A DNA stretch of 64,000 nucleotides, taken from positions 253,855 through 317,854 of the forward strand of contig NMRA01000159.1 of the NCBI GenBank assembly GCA_002633005.1. The letters are read 5' to 3'. Made by a program: the position numbers and the translations under genes. The notes under the pieces are model-generated. The model did not search any database. It was given only the letters and a program-made list of their open reading frames with translations, and was not told the DNA's origin. Shown one piece after another: positions 47,037-64,000 of the stretch. This stretch comes from Phoronis australis. Lineage: Eukaryota; Phoronida; Phoronidae. Numbering within the stretch: position 1 is the first letter of the stretch; each line of letters opens with the position of its first letter.

Positions 47037-47971
47037 TTGTACCAACCTTTGTGGTATAACCCCAAAATTTGTATAGACAGTAGTCAATTTTTTTGGAATG
47101 AGTGGTTTCAAAAGGGTATGCGATACATATACGATTTAATTGACCTTGATCAAGGATATATTTATGATTATCATACCTTTTGTACACGTTTTCAAGTCTG
47201 CCCTTGTATTACTCATTTTTATGGAATTCGAAGTTCAATACTTCGTTCTTGGAATCGTCTAAGAGACAAGAGTACCATAGTCACTCCACTTTTTCCAGAA
47301 CATATTTTTCGAATCTCATCGTAAAATAAAGGGACGGGAAAAATCTATAATTAATTATTCATTTCCAAATTGTATGTAAAACCTGTAGCGGAATTGAAGT
47401 GGGAGAGAGAAATTATCTTATATACAATTGAATTTCCGATGTCAGACTCAGACGGTTTCAATTCCGTATCAGCAACAGACTTATTGGTACAAACTCTTAT
47501 TTAAATATAATTAGTGAATCGTCTTTATGTTATTTCTGTGAGCAACATGAAGAAAGAATTCTACATTTCTATTGGGAATGTTCACTTGTTCAGAAGTTTT
47601 GGGGATGTTTAAAAAGATGGATGATAAATCAGTACGATTTTCCTCTGCAGTTAAACATGTCTTCAGCCTTGTTTGGAGATCCAGCCTGTAGATTAGAAGT
47701 TGTAAATTTAATTCTTTGCTTAGCGAAATTTCACTTATATGGGCAAAGACTCCAAAAGGGTAAGCCCAATTTTCAGTCATTTTTACGTGAGGTATGTGAT
47801 TTCCACAACCTGGAAAAAATTATTTACAATGATAAATTGGATCTTGAGAGATTCCAGGCATGGTGGTCTTCTTTTTGCCTACCTAGCTTTTTAGAGTTCG
47901 ATAATGTTCGTAATTTCTTTGATGTACACGTGACTAGATTTCATATTGCTGCACAACCATGTACTGGTTAG
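47037..47971 (+). pseudogene. LINE ORF2 C-terminal region
   Basis: Two frames (47037-47324 and 47621-47971) with FFWNEWFQKGMRYIYDLI, FWGCLKRW-type and FHLYGQRLQKGKPNF segments. These match the post-RT region of L1/Tx1-type ORF2 proteins. The frame ends at 47971, just before the A-rich 3' end. Confidence 0.65.
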
Positions 47972-48001
47972 TTGAATTAATAAATGTTTCATTCAAAAAA
48001 A

Positions 48002-49199
48002 GTTTTGTAATATGCATGGTTTGCTCTAGATTGTGATTGCATGCTAGGTTAACATATCATGCATGTGTATGTTTTGTGCTCAAGTTGTGTAGAATAAATT
48101 TGTTTTGAATGTCTTAGTAGTGAATCCAGGATATTTAAAACTCTATTGAAAACAACTGGAAAACTGACCCACTGCAGTGTATGCTTGGAGTTAGTGTAAC
48201 TTGCACACTTGTACAAGTTTTTGAATCCTTGAGAGTGATTGGTTAAGCTTGAGTTTGAAGACTATTTTCGAGGCTCTTTGTATAATGCAGTAATTGCATG
48301 CTAGTTTTACAAATCAGTGTTGTATAAAGAGCACATTAAATATCCAGCAAGTTAACTTGTCTCATAGTGATATCTTATACCCGTCTGTTATTAAATTTTA
48401 GTGTCTTAGTTGCAGAAATTGGCTTTGACAATCGCTGGATAAGGACGGCTATCCAGTAACCAGACAACACAACGTACGCACTGACGAACTGTAGCTCATG
48501 AACCTGTTAAACGGTTGAAAACCATGATAGGTAATTCTAGGCACTATTTCTAGCCTAAGGATTGTAGTTACCAAAATCATAGCTGTGACCATTTCCCATA
48601 AACTTTCAGATACCTGTTACGTTTTATTTTATGCTCTTGTCTCTGGGGATATTCTTGGATTTTCCATGTTAAGTGATTTGTTATTCCTGCATGGTGTCAG
48701 TGCTGTAGCTTTAGTAGAAAAAGTCTGTGCTGATGAAGCGTAGACTTTTGTTGTAGTCCTTCCTGGCCATGTAATCACTTTTTCTTTGGTTTTGTTTCAT
48801 GATTTGGTAGTGGTTTCTCTGTTGGTACACTCTGTTTTGATCCCTCAATTCTCACGTATTGTCATAGACTGAGAACAATTCATGTATGAATATATTGTTA
48901 GCCTGATTTAGTTTTCACTGCATCGAATTTATGATTCTTGATGAACTGATTTTTGATATGTTTCTGGTTTTTGAAGTTCTTGCATTGTTCACACATGTTC
49001 ACTTATTATAAGGAACTAGTATACTTTGAGGAAGTGCATTTCAATTTCTGCTATTAATCACTGCTAAGAAAATGTTAGTAGAACTGTATATTTTTATGAA
49101 AGTCATTAAATTCGTTACTGTACTCCACTCTTGTTTTAATGAAAATTGAATTTTCTGAATGGCTGTCTTATTGAAAGTTATTGCTCTTGGAAACTTCAG
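48002..49199. other. Unassigned AT-rich region
   Basis: I see no gene, repeat array or RNA gene here. Confidence 0.4.
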
Positions 49200-49620
49200 T
49201 TTTCAAAACTTAGTTCTTTTATAATTTATGTTTGTTTCTAAAAACTTGTTCCAAAATACTTAATTTTTTGAAACAAACTTCAGCTTTCAAAACTTAAGAT
49301 TTCAGAACTTATGTTTTTAAAACTTAAGTTTTTAGAATTTAAGTTTTTGAAAAACTTAAGTTTTCAAAATTTAAGTTTTTAGAACTCAAGTTTTTGAAAA
49401 ACTTAAGCTCCAGGAACTTAAATTTTTAGAACTTAAGTTTTTGAAAAGCTTATTAGAACTTTTATTAGTTTTTGAAAACTTAAGTTATGAAAACTTAAGT
49501 TTGTTCCAAAAAACTTGCTCTAAAATTCTTAAATATTTAAGTTTTTATGGATAAAAAAACTTACAAAGTAAATTTTCAGACCAAAAATTTAAGTTTTTCG
49601 ATGAAAACTTTAGTTCATTT
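49200..49620. repeat. AACTTAAGTT-rich degenerate repeat
   Basis: More than a dozen aacttaagttttt / gaaaaacttaag words occur at about 15-25-base spacing. Because AACTTAAGTT is self-complementary, both strands read alike and the tract can fold on itself in many registers. Confidence 0.85.
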
Positions 49621-52090
49621 TTGTAGGGGCTTAGTCAGAACACAGATTCAAAAATCAAGCATTAATTGCCGTTCGTATCCTTCACATCTGGCACAAACTT
49701 AAAATACACAGCCAACCTAACAGGTACCACTTTTGTTGAATTTACCAGAGGCAAATTCAAAAAACAATTTAGCGCCACCTTAGGAAGTGATGGAGTGGGA
49801 CTTCCGCTTGCCTGTGTGCACGTCTATACAGTTAGCTTACTGATCAAATTTTGGAAGCGGCAGAAGGTGAACCAGTTTTCAAACACTGTGCACTGTGATG
49901 AATCACAGGATGAGGTCACCAGGAGCCTTACACCCTCCGCCTTTCATAAAGTGTCATCGTTTCCGCACCTCCTCTCGAGTAATGACGTAATACATGTGTG
50001 TGAATACTCCCTATGATCGTCTCGTTCTAACGTATCGCCTTACCAGTCTTTGGTTTCAAGGAGTCAAAGCTTTGAGGCCGGGTCATGAAGATAATGTGAG
50101 GTGACTTATTATTTGTATTTATGTTATTGAGAGAAATGGTATAATGCGAACTTCGAATTAGCATTGAGTCATTTTAAACAACCCAAATTACCCTAGACAC
50201 TTAGGCACTAGACTTGAAAACAGAAGGCGCAATTTCTGGGTTGTTTGCATGGATGTTGACATAACTTCTGTGTACCGGGTACCAAATAGCAGATCGTCTT
50301 TGTGAACATGTTGCAACAATTTTCTTCTAGTTGTCGACATTTGACATCTGTAGCGAGTGTACAATAAGTTGGTTCTTCACAATTGGCTTGAAGTCGCATT
50401 TTTTGAATTTAAAACATTTGATCTTTACAATCAGACTCAAATACAGTCGTAACAGAAATTTAGTGTTCGGAACATTGAAATGTCCACTTTGGCCAATCTC
50501 GTGACCAAAAACGCTTCACATCAAGAAGAATATCATTTATATCATCTCGATTTTGATTCGCTGTTTTAACTTTCCACTAAAACTGTACTTATTTAAAAAC
50601 ATCCACAAATTTTAAAGAAGATGTTGGAGGCGTCATTATCAAACGTTTAGCCAGGAGTGTCTCACAAAGGAACAAATTGATAGTTGTGGTGTGGCATTCA
50701 TTAGATACATGTATAAGTAAGTAGAGAGGATGAATGCGCCCTACTCTTAACAAACTGCATCATAATTTTTGCACGAACGGGTTTTTGGCGCATGTGTACC
50801 CTAATAGCTCTGTATGGCGCTCTAAATAGTGTGTGGTGACACTAAAAAGTGCCTTTCTAGGTTTTTCCTGAAACATGGATTGACATGGTCTCCTCAGTAG
50901 TTTTGGGGCCCGCACCGCAGGGATATACTTAGCCACTTGCCCAGTCGCCAATGGGAGTAAAAATGGTGCGGGGCGAGTAGAAGTTGACTTGCCGGTCGCC
51001 CAGGTGGCGAGCGAATTTTCAGACAGCAAAAACACTATATCGTTTCCCAGGTGAGCATGAATAAATTTTCTCCTCGACCCTTGTGGTGTTTTATCATGAA
51101 TTTAAGGTTCAGTTTAGTCAGCGTGTCGATGCTCCGGCAGTAAACATCGGCGCAGTGCGATTCAGTGTCACCCGTTACGCGATTCATCTCGACAAAAGAA
51201 CACCGTGTGTGGTTATGCACAAAGGAATTTGTGGGCTAGTCCGAATCGAAGAAAAGGGTGCGGGGGGGAAGGCGGAAGACCGGTCCATGTGCTGGCAGCA
51301 AGTGAAATACCGTTATTCTTGGAACTGATTTCTTATTGTAATGTACAATGCAATGCCATTTTAGCTAAAATCATTCGTCCTAATAAGCGCCCATTCCCCT
51401 ATTAGCGACCCCTCGCATTCGTTTTCAGACTTCGCTAAAATAAGAGTCCAGTCCACGAACGTGTACATATTCGAAAATTTCTTACCTGCACTTCTAAAAT
51501 TCTACAGTAATATTTTCAATTTATCAATGATATCCGACAGTCCTTAAAAAATCATTGTGCGCGGAATTTCTAGATCACGAGGCTTGCCGCTATGTTTGTA
51601 TTTAGCCGTGGCTGTACACTTCAAAAAGAACGCAAAAATTCTGCTGATCTTGCGAGGAACTTGTCTCACTATGCACAGGTCTTTCAGAACAGACGCAGCG
51701 TATTTGTCAACGGGATTGTATTGTATCTTTCAGGTACAGCTCTTCTTCCTCAACAGGAATGCATATTACTTTTGTACACATGAAAATCGTGAATCGAAAC
51801 TTGACGACTGTTTATGAGCACGTGGCCAAGAAGCGCGCGCTAGGGCCCACATAATAGTATGTGGGCCTGCTACCGACTCTGGCAAATGAACACTGATGAC
51901 ACGCACGCGCTCGCTCACTCGGCGCACACCTGCAGACTAACTTCAAAACAAACGTCACGTGACAACAAGATGTGTGTTCGTCTAGATTTTTCGCTTGTTG
52001 CGGGGTGCGATCTAGTCCAGATTTGGTCTGCGGTTTATCCCAACACACAGGAACTTAAAAATCTTAAGTACGCTATTTGGAAAACTTAAA
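49621..52090. other. Unassigned region
   Basis: A 116-codon frame at 49666-50016 has no recognised domain. 50880-51030 is GC-richer and non-coding. A 10-bp hairpin, GGCCCACATA-atag-complement, lies at 51844-51867. Nothing else is recognised. Confidence 0.35.
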
Positions 52091-54920
52091 GGAGAATGCC
52101 ACCCGATTTAATTAGTAGGCTATTTTTATCGATTTAATCGGTCACTGTATATCCACATCACCTCGTATACGGTATCACCTCGCCGAGTGGTGTCACATCA
52201 ACCTGTGAGGAAGTTGAGAAAAGACTCAGCGACGTCAGTGGTTCTTCTGCAGAGTGAGTGCCGCTATAGAGTGGTGTATCGTTCCCGCTTGTGCAAATTA
52301 TGAAGCTACGAGGAAAGCAGGTATACAGCCTGTATCGTTTTTTTTTCGATGTCCTCGAGAGCACACAATGCTTCGGAAGTGGTTCGCGGTAGTGAAGAAT
52401 GAAAAGTACACGTACGCCGTAATATTAATTAAGTATGAGGCCGTGAAACTTCTCCGTGTCTGTGGCCGGTATTTCGTCTAAACTGACGATGGAATTCCGG
52501 CTTACAAGACAAGCTCATGCCAGGACAGAAAAAACTGAGTATGAAGTCAGACGTTGTGCCTAGGGTATTTGGGTTCGGTAGGCAGGAGACAAAGCAACGC
52601 GGGTCGGTTGTTGCTCAGTTTTTAATTATGGAGTATTGTATCTGGCCATGGTAACATAAACAATTATAATTAATTCAAGGCATGAGAACATAACGTTTTA
52701 TGACTTACTCGTTCGCCAGGCTTCTGTTTGGACCTCTGGGTGTAGTATGCTTTCGCCAGTTCTTTTCCCAGTCCCAAAGACGTCGTAAGCAGACTTCTGT
52801 TTAGATGCGGTGCCAAATCACGATGGTCCGTGAGACATATCTACAACAAGGCGTTTCACTTGCGGACTTTCGTGCCAGCAAACGCAGTTGTCAGTTGTTT
52901 CCATTATCGTGCAGTTAGCACACCGACACCATGACAAATCACTGAAATGGTTTTTGGAATATGTTCACGGCGCCTCTCTTGTATTTCTTGATCAGTGAAT
53001 TCCGGTTCGAACTGACCGCTTGTGAAACCTAACGATCGACCTGTGAAGTCTTCGTCGGATGAGCATTGGCCTAAGTCGAGGTTGTGAGTTGCCACGGTTG
53101 ACGTTTATTATTGTGCACTATGTTTCAAAATGAATTATTCTCACCCTAAGCAATGCTTGTATAAAACTGAAACAAAGATGCAATAAACTAATTGACCGGG
53201 CATCTTCATACCGTGAATATTACGCTTACAAGGAAGTCCCGCATTTCTAAAGATAGGCGGAAATTTTCACCGCTCGTCATCCTGAGCAGCTGGTACCAGG
53301 ATCAAAGAGAGGGCGGCACCGAAATCAGGTTCAATTGTGATGGCCGCATTGCCCGATGCGAGCAACACCCAATTAAATGTAATTATCCGACCATAAACTG
53401 TATTAAATATCTGTGACTGTATATAATGACGAATTTTTAAAATGCATGAACCACTAATTTTCGTCATAAGCGAACACCACAGCGGTATTCAGATGGAAAA
53501 AGACAACCAAGTACGGTTTTCGATTTTTAAAAATGGATCAACTAATAATCTAAAAGCTACAACCATTGGGTACGATTATAGATAAACTACCGCGCGTATT
53601 GATATACTCGGTGGATATACAGACGCTGATCAGAGTTAACAATATCACGTGGATTCATTTTTTAAAATTCTTTCAATCTCGTTTAACCCGATTTTTGACC
53701 AGGAAACAGTTGTTGTGCCCACTTTTCATTTTTTATTACTGACAAATAACTAGAATAGTTATATAGTCAGTGCCGCCGAAATTGTCCAGAGATTCCAAAT
53801 CTTCAGTTTGGTTATCACCATGTTTGCACTTTTGTATATATTTTATGATTTGAGTTCTAATAAAGATTCAACTTTAATGACACGTGAAATGTTTAGTGTA
53901 CCTGTAATGTGGTAAGTTAACTAATTAAGTTTAGCTGGCGATCAAAATCTACCACTCTTTGGTACTTCAAGCTTAAAACTCAGATACCAAGTTATGAACC
54001 CGTTCCCGGTAAGAAAACAAAAACAAGTGGACAGAAGCATTAAAAATTAAAAAAAGAAAAATAATATGAAATGTATCGTTCCTTTGGGATGTGGCCCTTT
54101 GTGGAGATAAACACAGGTTAACGTTTTTAGTCATTTTGTAATATTTATGATGTACCAAGTTAACACTACTCTCCAGAGTTGCAGGCTAAAATTCTGCAAA
54201 TACCAGAAATAACCAAATTGGGGGGTACTAACAACAACCATTGTTGAGACAGTAGTGCTAGAAATTACCTTTCCACTTCATAGCTCAGATCTACATCAAT
54301 ACAATGGGCGTGCTGTATAGGCATCGTAAAAGTGTCTGGGGCTTAGGGAATCAGAGCGGTCACCAGTGTAAGCGAGAAATTATCCGTCAGTGCATGCTAA
54401 TTCAGTGTTTGCTGACAGAAAGCTGTTGTGAAACAATATCTCGATTGTATATCCTATGGTCAGATGTTAGGGGACTCTTTATTTAGGTATTCTTATACAT
54501 TAGTCGAATCATTGTTACTATGCAACTTTTTCCCTGACGGTTTTGCTGTGGAAGGGTAACCTGACTTCGCGGCCTCCGACGAGCTACTATGTAAATTTGC
54601 AGTGTTGCGTCTAATTCACCAAAATAATCACATTAACTTTATTTCTTTGGCTCACGTGTATAGTATTTTTGTGACTAGAAGTCTAGTTTCTAACTTTGGC
54701 TGGTTTATGTTCGTGATGTCTTCAGGCCGGCCGGCCTGATCGGGTTCCGAGCCACTGGCCGGGATAACAAGAGTTTTCGTGTTTAGAACTGAAAAAATCG
54801 CAAGTCTAAAATTACAACACACAGCTATGTTACCCTGTCTGTATTTCACGGACGAATAATTCGAATTTATCACCGAACAGGGCCCAAAGCTGCCGCGACC
54901 GACCTTGGTAAATTGGCCTG
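52091..54920 (+). mobile_element. THAP-like dispersed repeat, copy B, with insertion
   Basis: Homologous to 22020-23338 in three blocks: 52091-52500, 52960-53195 and 54385-54920. Relative to copy A it gains ~450 bp (52503-52960) and ~1.2 kb (53197-54385). The plus frame 52254-52481 reads CIVPACANYEATRKAG, FFFRCP, LRKWFAVVKNEKY and LRVCGRYF without a stop. That is a near-complete THAP-type finger, with C-x2-Y in place of the expected C-x2-H. The downstream part includes a minus frame (54652-54975) sharing DITNINQPKLETR with copy A (DITDINQLKLETR). No transposase catalytic domain is seen. Confidence 0.5.
53215..53690. repeat. Dispersed repeat, copy 2, with Cys-patterned frame
   Basis: Diverged homologue of 12170-12700, here sitting inside the insertion that splits THAP-like repeat copy B. 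The frame 53192-53416 keeps DQREG, CDGRIARCEQHPIKC and PTINC. A separate 3'-end-like segment with aataaagattcaac follows at about 53820-53875 and may be the tail of another retroelement. Confidence 0.5.
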
Positions 54921-55386
54921 TCATACATAACGCGAAGTTGTCGTGAGGACTCGATTGGGACCTCAGGGGTCTCACGCTCCATCGGCTAAATTGAAAAGGC
55001 TTTGTCCAGTCACGCGTTGTGGGTCATAACTCGAGATAATGATACCAACAGCTGACACGACAAGCAGAACTACTTTCTTTTACTTCATTTGTGCACTAAC
55101 TGGAGAAATTTAGAATTAGACTTTTAAACACTATCCGATCGTCAACTTTTTTCGGGAGACTTAAATCTCAATGTAGTTTGCGCAAAGACGATGTGCAATT
55201 TTTGGAGGTGTANCCGCCGTTTTCGCATTGCAACGGTAGCTATGGTAGGCGTGGTTTAACTGCGTGTATCGAAACTATCCAATGGACGAAGCGACAAATC
55301 CATCCTCGTGACAATAAAACCGACATACACTCTATCACGACGACGACAAATTTACTCCTTGATTTGTGTCCGCGAATTCCTTAGCG
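54921..55386 (+). other. 5' flank of the PAN/fibrinogen gene; N at 55213
   Basis: Upstream of the first coding exon. One N at 55213 (ggtgtanccgcc), with no duplicated sequence around it. No clear TATA box. Confidence 0.35.
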
Positions 55387-63084
<7,698 letters not shown>

Positions 63085-63197
63085 TGAATCATTCCGCAAT
63101 AGTAAAAGTTTGTCGAAACCTTACATAATCCATCCGGTAATACAAAAGTTGAAGCATTTAATTGAGCTGTTTTGCAGCAGCTAGTCGTTTTGGGGTT

Positions 63198-64000
63198 GAG
63201 TTTTCTAGGTCTATTTTTGTTTTTAGCTTCTGGAATAGAATTAGAATTAGAAACATTTCGCTTTTGTTGATCATAGCACCGAAAAATGATGTACAAAACT
63301 GCCTGAGGTAAGGAATGTATCGCGAAAAGCACACCAAGATTTATGCTTACAGCAAAATAGACGTGACGTCACAGTTTCCTGTAAATATATTAGTTCTCAT
63401 TATAGATAAACTGTAGTTTGATTTGAATTAGATTTTGCTTGTTTTTGGTGAGGTTATGTAGGTAATTGACCTATTCATGATGACCCAGATTGAAACGAAA
63501 GAATGAAGTCTAAGCAAAAGCGTCTCGCCACCGTGCGTTGGAAGTGTCATACACTGTACATGTACATGTTAGTAAATCTTTACACTTTGCTGAAAGTTAA
63601 TTGTTTTTAGAGTGTTATTTTTAGGAGAGGCGCTTGACAGATGTAAATCAATGTTTTAGGTATCTCAAATAAACGAACTCTATTAAATTTCTCGTCGTGA
63701 GCGCAAATTTTCTCTGCCATTGAATACGGATTGATTCTTTTTTCCCGTATTCAACGTCTATTTCACTGTCGGCGAATTCCAAGGCATTTTCACGCATACT
63801 GTACAGAGTGAATACCGAAGTTGGCAGACAAAGCTGTTCACGCACTCCGTACAAGTACATGTATTGGGTTCCACACTGTTGAAAATGACTTACTTACCCA
63901 AAACATGACCCTTCCCCATTCACTAAGCTCGACTTTTCATTCCCAAGTCGCGTTTTTATTGTTGCAAGTCGAGTTTTTTGAGTGCAACGAAGCCAATCAG
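63198..64000. other. Unassigned end of window, FReD intron or flank
   Basis: Follows the last visible fibrinogen exon, so probably intronic. Short minus frames (105 and 70 codons) have no recognised domain. Contains gtacatgtacatg words at about 63556 and gtacatgtat at about 63852. Confidence 0.4.

Larger units (their letters stand above)
40612..47999 (+). mobile_element. L1-clade LINE (ORF1 + ORF2), inflated by assembly duplication
   Basis: Order on the plus strand: a 5' region with aaaatggcggatttt, ORF1 (about 40732-41474), ORF2 endonuclease (about 41970), reverse transcriptase (about 45.4-46.6 kb), a C-terminal region (to 47971), and a short A-rich end (47994-48001). ORF1 has a coiled coil and the RRSNLRFGGI and ELVHRTG motifs of L1-type ORF1 proteins. 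ORF2 has an APE endonuclease and RT with FEKAFDSVSW, GCRQGDPLSPYLF and YADD. A possible target duplication aagttttgt flanks it (40603-40611 and 48000-48008). The interval 41431-43579 is repeated as 43581-45760 after a single N, so the real element is probably ~5.2 kb. Several frameshifts and stops suggest it is inactive. Confidence 0.85.

Noticed and set aside
47511-47780. Minus-strand 89-codon frame
   Set aside because: It is antisense to the LINE ORF2 C-terminal region.

Overview
This is eukaryotic (metazoan) genomic DNA: low gene density, multi-exon genes with GT-AG introns, degraded LINE retrotransposons, tRNA-box repeats, MITE-like elements and assembly gaps. The recurring ACATGTAC/TACATGTA words, a PAN/Apple plus fibrinogen-domain gene, a MEGF9-type gene and strong sequence polymorphism suggest a marine invertebrate deuterostome such as amphioxus or a hemichordate. 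The taxon is an inference; nothing here proves it.

Layout. 1-3.4 kb: no recognised gene, one tRNA-box remnant and one foldback element. 3.44-4.10 kb (minus): intact single-exon gene for a CD225/dispanin two-helix membrane protein. 4.1-8.1 kb: nothing recognised. 8.1-11.1 kb (minus): decayed LINE with recognisable reverse-transcriptase pieces. 11.4-14.0 kb: hairpin, minisatellite, a Cys-patterned repeat copy, a ~490-bp repeat carrying tRNA-like A/B boxes, then a 908-bp N gap. 15.4-28.6 kb (plus): a seven-exon gene for a single-pass membrane protein with signal peptide, FN3-like region, laminin-type EGF domains, transmembrane helix and cytoplasmic tail, closest in layout to MEGF9. All six introns are phase 1. 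They host a THAP-like repeat, a Harbinger-like MITE, a tRNA-derived SINE, a 43-bp tandem repeat of donor-like sites and a perfect 98-bp inverted repeat.

28.6-40.6 kb: non-coding, with another ~490-bp repeat copy (35.1 kb), a cluster of short hairpins sharing a loop motif (35.8-36.1 kb), a TA microsatellite and small duplications. 40.6-48.0 kb (plus): an L1-clade LINE with ORF1 and ORF2, inflated by a ~2.15-kb duplication joined through one N. 49.2-49.6 kb: AACTTAAGTT-rich repeat. 52.1-54.9 kb: second THAP-like repeat copy, interrupted by an insertion. 55.4-63 kb (plus): the 5' part of a secreted PAN/Apple plus fibrinogen-C protein gene. Its two visible fibrinogen exons occur twice because a 3.0-kb block is repeated across a single N. 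The gene continues beyond the window.

Three separate tandem duplications (0.27, 2.15 and 3.0 kb) are each joined by exactly one N. They look like unmerged overlapping or allelic contigs rather than biology, so gene models crossing them should be corrected. The host genes are not functionally linked by their position. Most of the window is transposon-derived or unassigned.
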